This document shows positions 53,209 through 63,954 of a stretch of DNA of 64,000 nt, one piece after another (the first letter of the stretch is position 1; each line of letters opens with the position of its first letter). The stretch is from Betaproteobacteria bacterium. GTDB taxonomy: Bacteria > Pseudomonadota > Gammaproteobacteria > Burkholderiales > Casimicrobiaceae. The position numbers and the translations under genes are program-made. Location of the stretch: contig JAAFIS010000001.1 of assembly GCA_013298695.1 (NCBI GenBank), positions 62,001 through 126,000 on the forward strand. Reading direction: 5' to 3'. Under the pieces are notes generated by a model that saw only the letters and a program-made list of their open reading frames with translations, made no database searches and was not told the origin of the DNA.

Positions 53209-54362
53209 TGCTTTACTGGCTGGCTACAACATTTGGAAAAGAAATCCCGGGGCTATCTGCTCTGACATACATCACGTTGCGCGCCGTTCTCGCGACGGCA
53301 ACGGCAATGGCCCTCGCGCTGCTAATCGGCCCTCGAATGATCCGGTGGCTGCAGACCATGAAAATCGGGCAATCGGTGCGCGACGATGGGCCGCAATCGC
53401 ATTTAAGCAAACAGGGCACACCGACCATGGGCGGCGCGCTTGTTCTGCTATCGATTGCGTTCTCAACGTTGATGTGGGCGGATTTGAGCAACCGCTTTGT
53501 GTGGATTGTCCTGTTCGTAATGATTGGGTTCGGCGCGATAGGATGGGTTGATGACTACCGCAAGGTGGTGCACAAAAATCCAAAAGGCATGTCCGCGCGT
53601 GAAAAACTTTTCTGGCAGGCCTTCATCGGCATCGTAGCGTCCGTTTATCTCGCGTTTGCGGTATCCGCGCCAAGCTCGAATCAAATTTTCGATCTCATTT
53701 TTAGGTGGGTTCAAAGCGGTTTCACCAATCAGCTTCCATCGAAAGCCGATTTGATCGTTCCTTTCTTCAAAAATGTCGCCTACCCGCTGGGGCTATTTGG
53801 GTTCATTGCTTTGACGTGGTGCGTGATTGTCGGCACCAGTAACGCGGTCAATCTCACCGACGGACTCGATGGCCTAGCGATCATGCCTGTCGTAATGGTG
53901 GGAAGCGCGCTGGCCGTATTTGCCTACGTGGTCGGTCGCGTGGACTACTCGCGTTATCTGCTTTTTCCATACATACCGGGTGCCGCGGAGTTGATGGTGT
54001 TCTGCGGGGCGATGGCGGGAGCGGGGTTGGGGTTTCTATGGTTCAACGCGCACCCAGCGAGAGTGTTTATGGGCGATGTGGGTGCGCTGTCGCTCGGCGC
54101 TTCGCTGGGAACAATTGCGGTGATTGTGCGCCAGGAAATTGTCCTCGTCGTCATGGGTGGCGTGTTCGTGATCGAAACGATTTCGGTGATGCTGCAGGTC
54201 GGCTACTTCAAATACAGCAAAGGCAAACGCATCTTTCGAATGGCGCCGCTTCATCACCATTTCGAACTCGGTGGGTGGCATGAAAACCATGTGGTGATTC
54301 GGTTTTGGATCATCACAATGTTTCTGGTGTTGGCGGGTCTATCAACGTTGAAATTAAGGTAA
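53208..54362 (+). CDS. mraY: Phospho-MurNAc-pentapeptide transferase MraY
   Basis: 384 residues, ten membrane helices, with the cytoplasmic motifs [52 protein letters not shown] and [19 protein letters not shown]. Makes lipid I from undecaprenyl phosphate. GTG start overlaps the murF stop by 1 nt. Confidence 0.96.
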   Translation: MLYWLATTFGKEIPGLSALTYITLRAVLATATAMALALLIGPRMIRWLQTMKIGQSVRDDGPQSHLSKQGTPTMGGALVLLSIAFSTLMWADLSNRFVWIVLFVMIGFGAIGWVDDYRKVVHKNPKGMSAREKLFWQAFIGIVASVYLAFAVSAPSSNQIFDLIFRWVQSGFTNQLPSKADLIVPFFKNVAYPLGLFGFIALTWCVIVGTSNAVNLTDGLDGLAIMPVVMVGSALAVFAYVVGRVDYSRYLLFPYIPGAAELMVFCGAMAGAGLGFLWFNAHPARVFMGDVGALSLGASLGTIAVIVRQEIVLVVMGGVFVIETISVMLQVGYFKYSKGKRIFRMAPLHHHFELGGWHENHVVIRFWIITMFLVLAGLSTLKLR

Positions 54363-54369
54363 GTCAGGC

Positions 54370-55764
54370 GTGATTTCATACGCAGGTGCAACCGTGAATG
54401 TGGTCGGACTCGGAGCCACCGGGCTTTCGTTCGTCCGTCATTTGCGTGCGCGCGGCGCGCGGGTTGCGGTATTTGATGGCGATGCAAAGCCGTCTGGCAT
54501 CGACGTACTTCGCCGCGATTTTCCAGAGGTAGCGCATACGCAGTTCGACGTCCACACCGAGATGCTGCCATCATCTGACTGGATCGCACTTTCGCCCGGT
54601 GTGCCCCGCGCGTCGCACGCCTTAAAAACCGCGATAACGAGCGGCGTCGAAGTACTGGGAGATATTGAGCTGTTCGCCCGAGAATTCAAAGAAAAAGGGG
54701 ACCTAATAGCGATTACCGGTTCTAACGGAAAAACGACGACCGCCCTGTTAACTGGGGCGATACTGCGTGATGCCGGAATCGAAAATCGCGTCGCAGGAAA
54801 CGTGGGTTTGCCGGTGTTGGATGCAGCGGCTGACGCGTCCGCGCCGCGCGTGTGGGTTTTAGAAATCTCCAGCTTCCAGCTCGAATCAACAACGGCCTTG
54901 CATGGCCACACCGCGACGGTGTTGAACGTAACGGCGAATCATCTTGATCGCTACGAAAGTTTCTTCGCGTACGCCAGCGCTAAAGCGCGGATCTGTCAGG
55001 GCGCAAAGCGATACGTTGCAAATCGAGGCGACATTTGGTCGCGATCAATGAAGCCTTTGCGGGAAGGCAGCCTCTCTTTCGGCCTGGACGCACCAAAAGA
55101 TGCGAGCGAATTCGGCTTGACGGATAGCCGCAACAACTCAACGTGTATCAGCAAGGGCGCTGTGCCGATAGCTGGCATCGACGAACTTCGCATTCGAGGA
55201 ACGCACAACGTGTTGAACGCAATGGCGGCACTAGCGCTAGCCGATTCGTTTGCAGTGTCTGAAGAGTCTGCGCGGCAAACGCTTCGAACGTTCGCTGGCG
55301 CGGCGCATCGCTACGAGTGGCTGGGCAAAATTCGTGGCGTGGATGTGATCAACGACAGCAAAGCGACGACGACCGTCGCAACGATCGCAGCGCTCACGGG
55401 AAGCACTTCTCCGGTGTGGCTGATTGCGGGCGGCGACGCAAAAGGTCAGTCGTTTGATGAGTTTGCGCGACACGCGGCACAACATTGTCGTGCAGTGCAT
55501 TTGATCGGTAAAGACGCAGACGCGATCAGCGCTGCGCTTGCTGTCAATGGTGTTTCTCATCGCAAATTTGCGACCCTTGAAGACGCTGTTGCGTCGGCGC
55601 TCGGCGCGGCAAATTCGGGCGACACTTTGTTGCTCTCGCCAGCCTGCGCAAGCTGGGACATGTTTCAGAACTTCGAGCATCGCGCGCGTGCATTTGAATC
55701 GGCAGTTCGCGCGTGGGCCGTCGCGCACGGCGCAGAATTCGCGAAGGAGCGGGCTCATGCTTAG
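54370..55764 (+). CDS. murD: UDP-MurNAc-L-alanine:D-glutamate ligase
   Basis: 464 residues: N-terminal Rossmann NVVGLGATGLSFVRHL, P-loop [17 protein letters not shown], and NDSKATTTVATIAAL. Adds D-glutamate to UDP-MurNAc-Ala. GTG start 7 nt after mraY; the end overlaps ftsW by 8 nt. Confidence 0.95.
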   Translation: MISYAGATVNVVGLGATGLSFVRHLRARGARVAVFDGDAKPSGIDVLRRDFPEVAHTQFDVHTEMLPSSDWIALSPGVPRASHALKTAITSGVEVLGDIELFAREFKEKGDLIAITGSNGKTTTALLTGAILRDAGIENRVAGNVGLPVLDAAADASAPRVWVLEISSFQLESTTALHGHTATVLNVTANHLDRYESFFAYASAKARICQGAKRYVANRGDIWSRSMKPLREGSLSFGLDAPKDASEFGLTDSRNNSTCISKGAVPIAGIDELRIRGTHNVLNAMAALALADSFAVSEESARQTLRTFAGAAHRYEWLGKIRGVDVINDSKATTTVATIAALTGSTSPVWLIAGGDAKGQSFDEFARHAAQHCRAVHLIGKDADAISAALAVNGVSHRKFATLEDAVASALGAANSGDTLLLSPACASWDMFQNFEHRARAFESAVRAWAVAHGAEFAKERAHA

Positions 55765-57004
55765 TCAGCCGCTCAAACGCGTTCATGAAATTGCACTCGG
55801 CTGGTTTACGCCGCGTACGTTGCCTACGACCAAGCGAGCGAACGCGGCCGCAAACGGAATTGATCTCGACATGAGCCTGATCTGGGTGGTAACACTGCTG
55901 CTCGCGCTCGGTCTTTTGATGGTGTACTCGTCGTCGATCGCAAGTGCCTCGGAAGCGAAATTTACGCGGGGGTCAGCGTCGTATTTTTTTGCACGTCAAA
56001 GCCTCTTCGTCGTGATTGGTCTGGTGGTGGCGCTGTTTGTGTTTGATACGTCGATGAAGAGCTGGGAGCGCGTTGCGCCGTGGCTTTTTGCGGCGGCCGT
56101 GTTGCTGTTGATTTTGGTGCTGATCCCAGGCATTGGTCGCGTCGTCAACGGCGCGCGTCGCTGGATTCCGTTGGGGCCGTTTGGCTTTCAGCCGTCGGAA
56201 ATGATGAAGATTGCAATGATTTTGTTCGCGGCGCGTTATGCAGTGAGCAAATTTGATGTGCTCCATGCAGATCAACCGCTCAAGCAAAGCCTGTTGCGCG
56301 GGCTCGGCCCATTTATTCTGATCGCACTTTTCGTGAGCGTCTTGCTGCTGCGAGAACCCGATTTCGGTGCCACGTTTGTGGTGCTCAGTTGCGGGTTGTT
56401 GATTCTTTTCATGGCGGGGCTCGACTATCGTTTAGTCGTGCCGGTGTTAGTGGTTGGGCTGCTTGCGGCCAGTGCGCTCGTTATTTTTGAGCCCTATCGC
56501 CTTGAGCGCATCTTCGGATTTTTGGATCCTTGGAAGCAAGAGTTCGGTAAGGGCTATCAGCTCACACAGTCGCTGATGGCGATCGGTCGCGGTGGCATTT
56601 TTGGAATGGGACTGGGTGCAGGCGTGTCAAAGCACTATTACTTGCCTGAAGCACATACCGATTTTATTTTTGCAGTGACCGCAGAAGAACTCGGCTTACT
56701 CGGCGTGGTGTTGGTTGCCGCTTCCTATGGTTGGATCACCTGGCGAGCATTCAAAATCGGGCGTGAAGCGCGTATGAATGAACAGCATTTTTCGTCGTTG
56801 GTGGCGCAGGGGATCGGTGTGCTGTTTGGCGTCCAGTCGATGATCAATATCGCTGTGAACATGGGAGTTGCACCCACTAAAGGGCTCACTCTGCCGCTGA
56901 TGTCTTACGGCGGTAGCGGAATGATGGCGAGCCTGGTAGCGATCTCAATTCTGTTGCGCATCGATTGGGAAAACCGCCAGCTCGCGAAGGGCTACAAAGT
57001 ATGA
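55757..57004 (+). CDS. ftsW: Peptidoglycan glycosyltransferase FtsW
   Basis: SEDS-family integral membrane polymerase that works with FtsI at the septum. 415 residues from ATG 55757 (MLSQPLKRVHEIALGW), about ten helices, with the SEDS motifs RWIPLGPFGFQPSEMMKIA, LREPDFGATFV, YQLTQSLMAIGRGGIFGMGLG, HTDFIFAVTAEELG and the C-terminal GLTLPLMSYGGSGM. The open frame extends 220 nt upstream inside murD but without conservation. Confidence 0.95.
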   Translation: MLSQPLKRVHEIALGWFTPRTLPTTKRANAAANGIDLDMSLIWVVTLLLALGLLMVYSSSIASASEAKFTRGSASYFFARQSLFVVIGLVVALFVFDTSMKSWERVAPWLFAAAVLLLILVLIPGIGRVVNGARRWIPLGPFGFQPSEMMKIAMILFAARYAVSKFDVLHADQPLKQSLLRGLGPFILIALFVSVLLLREPDFGATFVVLSCGLLILFMAGLDYRLVVPVLVVGLLAASALVIFEPYRLERIFGFLDPWKQEFGKGYQLTQSLMAIGRGGIFGMGLGAGVSKHYYLPEAHTDFIFAVTAEELGLLGVVLVAASYGWITWRAFKIGREARMNEQHFSSLVAQGIGVLFGVQSMINIAVNMGVAPTKGLTLPLMSYGGSGMMASLVAISILLRIDWENRQLAKGYKV

Positions 57005-58119
57005 AGCACCTGATCGTTATGGCAGGCGGCACCGGCGGTCACATTTATCCGGGACTCGCCGTTGCGCGCGCGATGCGCCAGCGCGGCTGGAGAGTGAGCT
57101 GGCTCGGCACACCCGACGGCATGGAGACAAAGCTCGTTGACCACAGCGAATTTCCCTTGAAGACCATTGCGTTTGAAGGCATCGTGGGGCGCGGGATCTG
57201 GCCGAAATTACGCCTGCCATTTTCGCTGTTGCGCGCGGTGAGAGAGGCAAAAGCGTATTTCAGTTCGGTGCGTCCTGACGCTGTTATCGGTATGGGTGGA
57301 TTCCCAAGTGTTCCTGGTGGTCTCGCCGCGTGGCGCATGAGTATCCCGCTTGCGATTCATCAGAGCGACGCGATCGCCGGCGCTGCGAATCGGTTGCTAG
57401 CAAGGTTCGCGAAACGAATACTCACCGGCTTTGACGGAACTTTCGCTAATACGCCCATTCGCGCTGACGCTCAGGTTATAAATACGGGCAATCCGATTCG
57501 CAATGAATTCTCGAGTATCGCCCTAATTAACCGGCGCTCTGCGAATCGTGCTGTAGCGCTAAGACTGATCGTGATGGGCGGCTCTCGCGGTGCAACTGCG
57601 CTCAACAGCATGATTCCAGAAGCCCTCTCGCTCATTCCAGAAATGAGGAGACCGGTGGTGACTCATCAGTGTGGGGCAGGCACAGCGGAGGCGACGCGCA
57701 ACGCGTACGAAGCGTTTGGCGTGACCGCAAGTGTCGTTGAGTTCATCAACGAGCCGTGGCAAGCCCTCGCCGATGCAGACGTCTATGTCGGTCGAAGCGG
57801 TGCGAGTACCGTGTCTGAGCTTGCTGCGGTAGGGCTGCCTGCGATTTTGATTCCTTACCCGCATCATGCCGATCAACAACAGTTGCGCAATGCGCGCGTG
57901 CTTGCATCAGCGGGTGCCGCGATCATCATTGAACAAAAAGAGCTCACCGCGCAACGACTTGCAGCGGCGCTGGATACGCTCAATCCAGGAAAACTAACCG
58001 CGATGGCAGAGCGCGCGCGCACCATCGCACGCCCTGCTGCTACGGTGGCAATTTGCGATGCGATCGAGTCTATGACCGAGTCGCTAATTCCCGACGACGC
58101 ACAAGGTGGATCACGATGA
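57001..58119 (+). CDS. murG: UDP-GlcNAc:lipid I GlcNAc-transferase MurG
   Basis: 372 residues. [16 protein letters not shown] (acceptor/phosphate loop), [26 protein letters not shown] and the UDP-GlcNAc site [31 protein letters not shown]. Makes lipid II on the inner leaflet. ATG overlaps the ftsW stop (ATGA). Confidence 0.95.
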   Translation: MKHLIVMAGGTGGHIYPGLAVARAMRQRGWRVSWLGTPDGMETKLVDHSEFPLKTIAFEGIVGRGIWPKLRLPFSLLRAVREAKAYFSSVRPDAVIGMGGFPSVPGGLAAWRMSIPLAIHQSDAIAGAANRLLARFAKRILTGFDGTFANTPIRADAQVINTGNPIRNEFSSIALINRRSANRAVALRLIVMGGSRGATALNSMIPEALSLIPEMRRPVVTHQCGAGTAEATRNAYEAFGVTASVVEFINEPWQALADADVYVGRSGASTVSELAAVGLPAILIPYPHHADQQQLRNARVLASAGAAIIIEQKELTAQRLAAALDTLNPGKLTAMAERARTIARPAATVAICDAIESMTESLIPDDAQGGSR

Positions 58120-59528
58120 AATTCCGTATCCAGCGGATTCACTTTGTTGGCATCGGCGGTACCGGAATGAGCGGAATCGCTGAGGTGCTGCACAACCAAG
58201 GCTACGAGGTGAGCGGCAGCGACAACGCAGATTCGCCGACGCTTGCGCGTTTGCACTCGCTTGGTGTGAAGACGTTTGTGGGCCATCACACCGAAAATAT
58301 CGGCGCAGCGCAAGTCGTGGTCGTATCGTCGGCCATTCGCGAAGAAAATCCTGAAATCGTTGCCGCAAAATCGAACAACGTTCCTGTGGTTCAGCGCGCC
58401 GTGATGCTCGCCGAGCTGATGCGCGGACAGTGCGGGATCGCGATTGCTGGTACCCACGGTAAAACGACAACCACCTCGCTTGTCGCCTGGCTCCTCGCCG
58501 AAGGCGGCCTTGACCCCACCTACGTTGTTGGCGGTCGACTTCAAGCGCTTGGGGCCAACGCGAAGCTTGGACGCAGCGAATACTTCGTTGCTGAGGCCGA
58601 TGAGTCGGACGCATCATTTCTGCATCTTGCGCCAACGCTGGTCGTTGTCACCAACATCGACGCTGACCATATGGAGACGTACGAGCACAGCATGGATCGA
58701 CTCCACGCCGCGTTCGCCGATTTCGCGCAGCGAGTGCCTTTCTACGGATCAATTTACGCATGCGTTGACGATGCTGGTGTCCGCGCGGTGCTTCCGCGAC
58801 TCGTGAAACCCGTCGTGCGCTACGGTTTTGACGACGTCGCCGACGTTCGTGCGCTAAATGTTCGTGCAAACGGCGCAACCATGTGTTTCAGCGCGATGCG
58901 AGCCCATCATCGCCCGCTTGACATAACGCTCGCGCTCGCGGGCGAACACAACGTTCGTAACGCGCTCGCGGCGATTGCTATTGCTCAAGATCTGGGCGTG
59001 AGCGACGAGACAATTGTCCGCGCGCTCGCTTCTTTCCAAGGCGTTAACCGCCGCTTCGAACGCTATGGTGAAGTCGACGGCGACCATGGCTCATTCGAGC
59101 TCATTGACGATTACGGCCATCACCCAGTGGAATTGCGAAGCACACTTGCCGCAACGCGCGCAGCGTTTCCGACAAAGCGGCTGGTGCTTGCATTCCAGCC
59201 ACATCGCTACACGCGAACGCGCGATCTGTTCTCAGATTTCGTGGACGTGCTCTCGCAGGTTGACAAACTTTTGCTTTGCGACGTGTATCCCGCAGGCGAA
59301 GCCGTGATTGCGGGCGCAGATGGCGAAGCTTTAGCGCTCGCGATCCGCTCAACGGGTCGAATCGACCCCGTATTTGTTGCCAACGTTTCCGCCTTGCCTG
59401 AAGCCATTTCATCGGTAGCGACGCACGGCGACGTCGTGCTCACGATGGGTGCGGGATCAATTGGCGGTGTTGCCGCGCTGCTCAAAGGCAGGTCTGCAAC
59501 CGTTGCTAGCGAAAGGGCACACGCATGA
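58116..59528 (+). CDS. murC: UDP-MurNAc:L-alanine ligase
   Basis: 470 residues: [17 protein letters not shown] (UDP-binding loop), P-loop [27 protein letters not shown], and the C-terminal [14 protein letters not shown]. Adds the first stem residue. Overlaps murG and ftsQ by 4 nt each. In most relatives ddlB follows; here ftsQ follows directly. Confidence 0.95.
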   Translation: MKFRIQRIHFVGIGGTGMSGIAEVLHNQGYEVSGSDNADSPTLARLHSLGVKTFVGHHTENIGAAQVVVVSSAIREENPEIVAAKSNNVPVVQRAVMLAELMRGQCGIAIAGTHGKTTTTSLVAWLLAEGGLDPTYVVGGRLQALGANAKLGRSEYFVAEADESDASFLHLAPTLVVVTNIDADHMETYEHSMDRLHAAFADFAQRVPFYGSIYACVDDAGVRAVLPRLVKPVVRYGFDDVADVRALNVRANGATMCFSAMRAHHRPLDITLALAGEHNVRNALAAIAIAQDLGVSDETIVRALASFQGVNRRFERYGEVDGDHGSFELIDDYGHHPVELRSTLAATRAAFPTKRLVLAFQPHRYTRTRDLFSDFVDVLSQVDKLLLCDVYPAGEAVIAGADGEALALAIRSTGRIDPVFVANVSALPEAISSVATHGDVVLTMGAGSIGGVAALLKGRSATVASERAHA

Positions 59529-60277
59529 TGAACGACACCGCGCTCATCAATCGCGTCGCCGCATGGCTCGCAACGATTGCAACAATTGCGATTGCGTGGA
59601 GCTTGTTTCAATGGGCGAATGCAAAAAACGTATTTGCGATTCGACAAGTTGCAGTGGTTAGCAAACTCACTGACGTCGATGTCGGTTTGCTTGAGTCAGC
59701 AATACGCACCGATTTACGCGGCACATTCTTTACGATGTCGCCGCATCGCGTCCGCGTCAATCTTAAAAAGTTACCGTGGGTTCGCGATGTTGTGGTCGAA
59801 CGCCGCTGGCCGTTCGCAGTGGACGTGCGCATCGAAGAATTCAAAGCGGTGGGTTATTGGGGCGATAACGATTTGCTTTCTGATCGCGGAGAAGTGTTTC
59901 GCGCAAGCGCCCGCTCGCCAATGCCGCGTTTCGACGGACCTGTTGAAGCTGCAGCGGAGACATTGGCGCGCTATCGCGACGCAAAGATTGCTCTTGCGCC
60001 GCTCGGACTAGAAATTAAATCGATCAGCGTCTCGTCGCGCGGTGCGCTCACTATGAACATGCAAAACGGATTGGTGGTTGAGTTGGGTCGCGAACAGATT
60101 GAGCAGCGTTTCGCGCGGTTCGTTGCGCTGTATTCGACCTGGTCGCAGGCGGAGCGCGAATCCGTCGCACGCGTAGATCTTCGTTACAAATCGGCGGTAG
60201 CCATCGCGCGCGGCGCGGTCGCTCCAACATCAGCATCGCCTGCGCTCGGTGCTGTGGCAACAGGAACAACGTTATGA
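59525..60277 (+). CDS. ftsQ: Cell division protein FtsQ
   Basis: 250 residues: cytoplasmic start, one membrane helix ([18 protein letters not shown]), POTRA domain (about 40-110, [16 protein letters not shown]) and beta domain with [23 protein letters not shown]. Scaffolds FtsB-FtsL. An ATGATG tandem start overlaps the murC stop; the end overlaps ftsA (ATGA). Confidence 0.93.
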   Translation: MMNDTALINRVAAWLATIATIAIAWSLFQWANAKNVFAIRQVAVVSKLTDVDVGLLESAIRTDLRGTFFTMSPHRVRVNLKKLPWVRDVVVERRWPFAVDVRIEEFKAVGYWGDNDLLSDRGEVFRASARSPMPRFDGPVEAAAETLARYRDAKIALAPLGLEIKSISVSSRGALTMNMQNGLVVELGREQIEQRFARFVALYSTWSQAERESVARVDLRYKSAVAIARGAVAPTSASPALGAVATGTTL

Positions 60278-61488
60278 GTGAATTGATTGCAGCGCTGGAT
60301 ATCGGCACTTCGAAGGTCGTTGCCCTCGTTGCAGAGATCGACGCGGCGGGCGCGCTGTCGATCATTGGTTTCGGGGAACAACCTTCTCTTGGCATGAGGA
60401 AGGGGATGGTCGTCGACATTGACGCGACCACTTCGACGATTGCGGCAGCGGTGAAAGAGGCCGCAGCGATGGCCAACTGCAAGCTTACGCAAGCCTTCGT
60501 GGGCATCGCCGGTAGCCACATCCGAAGCCTCAATTCAAGCGGCATGGTGGCAATGAAAGAAGCGGAAGTCACGACCGCTGACATGGAGCGAGTGATCGAG
60601 ACTGCGAAAGCGATTGCAATTCCGAACGATCAAATCGTCCTCCATACGCTGCCTCAGGAATACATCATCGACGGTCAGGAAGGCGTGCGTAAACCACTTG
60701 GGATGAGCGGTCGTCGGCTTGAAGTGAAAGTCCACATCGTCACGGGAGCGGTATCCGCAGTCGACAACATTGAAAAATGCGTGCGTCGCTGCGGTCTAGA
60801 GGTGCAAGAGCTTGTTTTGCAGCCATTGGCCTCTGCTGCTGCCTGCCTCACTCGCGATGAAATGGAGATTGGTGTTGCGCTGGTAGATATCGGCGGTGGG
60901 ACCACCGATTTCGCGCTGTATGCGGGCGGGGCGATCCGCCACACCGGCGTGATGGCGGTGGCGGGTGACCAAATCACGAACGACATCGCGATGGCGCTTC
61001 GAGTGCCGAGTAAAGAGGCGGCGGACATTAAGCATCGCTACGCGGTCGCGATGCGCAAGCTCACCGATATTGATGAACTCATCGAGGTGCCAAGCGTGGG
61101 TGATCGTGCGGCGCGAACGATGGCGCGTCACATGTTGGCGGAAGTGATTGAACCGCGCGTTGAAGAGTTGTTTCAGCTAGTACACGAGCAAATGAAACGC
61201 TCTGGCTTTGAGCCGCTTCTGCGCTCTGGCGTAGTGCTCACCGGCGGCACGTCGTTGTTGCCCGGCATCGCAGAGCTTGGTGAAGAGGTCTTTCACATGC
61301 CGGTTCGAGTCGCATCGCCGGAATACGGCGGGCCGCTGAAAGATGTGCTTTGTGCGCCCAAGTATTCAACGGCCATTGGCTTGTTGATGCATGGGCGCGA
61401 GCAGATGACGCGAGTTGCTGAGAAGCAGCGCCGAACGGGCGCAGCGGCTGGGCTATTTGCAAAGATGAAAGATGTTTTTGGATTCTGA
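60274..61488 (+). CDS. ftsA: Cell division protein FtsA
   Basis: 404 residues, actin-like ATPase that tethers FtsZ to the membrane. Phosphate-1 LIAALDIGTSKVVALVAE, 1C domain about 85-165, phosphate-2 VALVDIGGGTTDFALY, adenosine motif VVLTGGTSLLPGI, and the C-terminal amphipathic membrane-targeting helix GLFAKMKDVFGF. Followed by a 58-nt spacer before ftsZ. Confidence 0.96.
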   Translation: MSELIAALDIGTSKVVALVAEIDAAGALSIIGFGEQPSLGMRKGMVVDIDATTSTIAAAVKEAAAMANCKLTQAFVGIAGSHIRSLNSSGMVAMKEAEVTTADMERVIETAKAIAIPNDQIVLHTLPQEYIIDGQEGVRKPLGMSGRRLEVKVHIVTGAVSAVDNIEKCVRRCGLEVQELVLQPLASAAACLTRDEMEIGVALVDIGGGTTDFALYAGGAIRHTGVMAVAGDQITNDIAMALRVPSKEAADIKHRYAVAMRKLTDIDELIEVPSVGDRAARTMARHMLAEVIEPRVEELFQLVHEQMKRSGFEPLLRSGVVLTGGTSLLPGIAELGEEVFHMPVRVASPEYGGPLKDVLCAPKYSTAIGLLMHGREQMTRVAEKQRRTGAAAGLFAKMKDVFGF

Positions 61489-61546
61489 TTCATCGAGTTG
61501 ATGAAAAAGAAGTGTGTGTCGGTGTTTTGATAAATAGGAGCGAAGT

Positions 61547-62731
61547 ATGTTTGAGATCGTTGATGAAAAAAGGGACGGCGCTGTCATCAAGGTGATCGGC
61601 GTTGGTGGTTGCGGCGGAAACGCTGTCGAGCACATGATTAACAAAGGTGTAGCTGGCGTTGAGTTCATCGCCGCAAACACCGACTCGCAGGTGTTGGATC
61701 GAAATCCCGCATCGCTGCGCATTGCGCTTGGAACTGAACTCACTCAAGGGCTCGGTGCAGGTGCAAAACCTGATGTCGGTCGCGATGCGGCCATGGAATC
61801 GAAAACGGCAATTCAAGAAGCCATTCGCGGCGCTGACATGCTCTTCATCACTGCGGGCATGGGTGGCGGCACCGGCACCGGTGCTGCGCCGGTTGTCGCT
61901 CAATTGGCGAAAGAAATGGGCATTTTGGTGGTGGCAGTAGTGACCAAGCCATTCCGCTTCGAAATGCAAAAACGTGAGCGCACCGCGCAAGCAGGCGTTG
62001 ATGAATTGCAGCGTCATGTTGACTCGCTCATTGTTGTCCCTAACGAGAAGCTGATTCAAGTGCTCGGCCGCAACATTTCTCTACCTGCAGCCTTTGCGGC
62101 GTCGAACGACGTATTGCACGGTGCGGTTGCCGGTATCTCAGAAATCATCAACAAACGTGGTTTGGTCAATCGCGACTTCGCCGACGTGCGCACGATCATG
62201 TCAGAGCTCGGCATGGCGATGATGGGAACAGCGGTTGCAAGCGGCGAAGAGCGCGGCAAGGTCGCAGCGATGGCGGCAATCAAGAGCCCGCTGCTCGAGG
62301 ACGTTGATCTTCAAGGCGCACGCGGTGTGTTGCTCAACATCACCACGTCGAGCAACGTCGAACTCGGCGAACTCTATGACGTTACCGACACCGTGCAGGA
62401 GTTCGTCTCGCCTGAGGCAACCGTGCTCTGGGGACACGTCATCGACGACGCGATGGGCGACGAGATGCGGGTCACCATGGTTGCAACGGGGCTGGGTGCG
62501 AAGCGCAAGATGCAAGCGGTTCAAGGCGGCGTGATCACTGCGCCGAAATTTGAGTTGCCGTCGCTGCGTACCGGTACCGACAACATGCCGGTGACCACTG
62601 AAGCCGTAGCCACGCCTACGACTGAAGGCATTGATGTTTCGTACGACGTTCCGACCTACACGCGGATGACCGCACGTCCAGGTGCGCGCTCGCTTGAAAT
62701 TCCAACGTTTCTGCGAAAGCAAGCTGATTAG
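61547..62731 (+). CDS. ftsZ: Cell division GTPase FtsZ
   Basis: 394 residues. Tubulin signature GMGGGTGTGAAPVVA, G-box IGVGGCGGNAVEHM, the catalytic T7 loop NRDFADVRTIMSELG, and the C-terminal grappling peptide LEIPTFLRKQAD. Forms the Z-ring. TAGGAGCG precedes the ATG. Confidence 0.97.
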   Translation: MFEIVDEKRDGAVIKVIGVGGCGGNAVEHMINKGVAGVEFIAANTDSQVLDRNPASLRIALGTELTQGLGAGAKPDVGRDAAMESKTAIQEAIRGADMLFITAGMGGGTGTGAAPVVAQLAKEMGILVVAVVTKPFRFEMQKRERTAQAGVDELQRHVDSLIVVPNEKLIQVLGRNISLPAAFAASNDVLHGAVAGISEIINKRGLVNRDFADVRTIMSELGMAMMGTAVASGEERGKVAAMAAIKSPLLEDVDLQGARGVLLNITTSSNVELGELYDVTDTVQEFVSPEATVLWGHVIDDAMGDEMRVTMVATGLGAKRKMQAVQGGVITAPKFELPSLRTGTDNMPVTTEAVATPTTEGIDVSYDVPTYTRMTARPGARSLEIPTFLRKQAD

Positions 62732-62869
62732 TCGAAAAACAGCTATTGCATAAAATCGCTATTTCGTTGGGCCAGAACGCTATTTCTTTTATTTTTCGTT
62801 AAGTAAATAAAACGATCTTCTAGCCCGGTTAAACGGCGATCTGTTGATGTAGCTGATGTTCTGTTCCTC

Positions 62870-62910
62870 ACACACGTGTGCACGCATTCGCTCCGCGCGC
62901 ATACGTGTGT
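62870..62910. other. 16-bp hairpin in the ftsZ-lpxC spacer
   Basis: ACACACGTGTGCACGC (62870-62885) pairs with GCGCGCATACGTGTGT (62895-62910) at 14 of 16 positions (two mismatches) around a 9-nt loop. No T tract follows, so it is not a classical terminator; it could stabilise the ftsZ message or attenuate lpxC. The rest of the 275-nt spacer is unremarkable. Confidence 0.5.
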
Positions 62911-63006
62911 TGACTAACCGTCTTCGCACATCACGGAGAATAGGGTGTCGCGCGCACGATTCCATCGTCCTGGCGCAACCTCAAGCTCTGCATCGACCCG
63001 AAATAA

Positions 63007-63900
63007 ATGTTCGCGAACCGCGCCACACAAAACATCCGACTTGAACAACAACACACAGTAGCCCGCGCGGTGTCCGCAACTGGCGTTGCGCTGCACTCTG
63101 GCGTTCGCGTTCGTTTAACGCTTCAGCCAGCGCCAGTGGATCATGGCGTTGTGTTTCGTCGAATCGATTTGTCGCCCGCCGTTGACGTGCCTGCGCGTGC
63201 CGAACTCGTGAAAGACACTCGGTTGGCGACAACGCTCGTTAAAGACGACGCGAAAGTTCAAACCGTTGAGCATTTCCTTGCAGCATGTGTGGGTTGCGGT
63301 TTGGACAATGTGCTCGTCGAAATCGACAACATCGAAGTACCCATCATGGACGGCTCTTCCGCTCCCTTCGTCTTTCTCATCGAAGAAGCCGGGCTCGTTG
63401 CGCAGAGCGCACCGCGCAAAACGATTGAAGTGCTGAAACCTGTTCGCGTCGAAGCTGGCGACAAGTACGCTGAGCTTTTGCCAAGCGATACGTTCTCCGT
63501 TGATTTCACGATTGATTTTGCCCACCCCGCGATCCCCGACGAACACTGTCGAGTGACGATGGAATTGGGCCCGCAAGCGTTTCTTGAGCACATCAGTCGC
63601 GCGCGAACTTTCGGGTTTTCGTTCGAAGCCGACATGTTGCGCGCGATTGGACTCGCGCAAGGCGGCAGCATGGAAAATGCCGTCGTGTTAGACGAGTACA
63701 AGGTGCTCAATCGAGAAGGTTTGCGCTTCGCCGATGAGCTTGCTCGGCATAAAGTGCTCGACGCTGTCGGTGATCTGTTTTTGCTCGGTCACCGTGTTCA
63801 AGCGAAATATCACGCGTTTAAGTCGGGTCACGATCTCAATAACAAGCTGTGTCGAGCCTTGCTTGCAGATCGCGACGCGTGGCGCTGGAAGCAGACCTAG
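63007..63900 (+). CDS. lpxC: UDP-3-O-acyl-N-acetylglucosamine deacetylase
   Basis: Zinc deacetylase that commits to lipid A synthesis. 297 residues: SATGVALHSGVRVRLTLQPAPVDHGVVFRR, first zinc histidine in VEHFLAACVGCGLDN, IPIMDGSS-like VPIMDGSSAPFVF, and H-xxx-D zinc ligands in ARHKVLDAVGDLFLLG, with the C-terminal catalytic histidine in FKSGHDLNNKLCRALL. Last gene of the cluster. Confidence 0.95.
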   Translation: MFANRATQNIRLEQQHTVARAVSATGVALHSGVRVRLTLQPAPVDHGVVFRRIDLSPAVDVPARAELVKDTRLATTLVKDDAKVQTVEHFLAACVGCGLDNVLVEIDNIEVPIMDGSSAPFVFLIEEAGLVAQSAPRKTIEVLKPVRVEAGDKYAELLPSDTFSVDFTIDFAHPAIPDEHCRVTMELGPQAFLEHISRARTFGFSFEADMLRAIGLAQGGSMENAVVLDEYKVLNREGLRFADELARHKVLDAVGDLFLLGHRVQAKYHAFKSGHDLNNKLCRALLADRDAWRWKQT

Positions 63901-63954
63901 GCAGAGGCTGATCCCGCTTTACTCGCTTCTCGAGGCGTGCAACACTTCCGCTCA

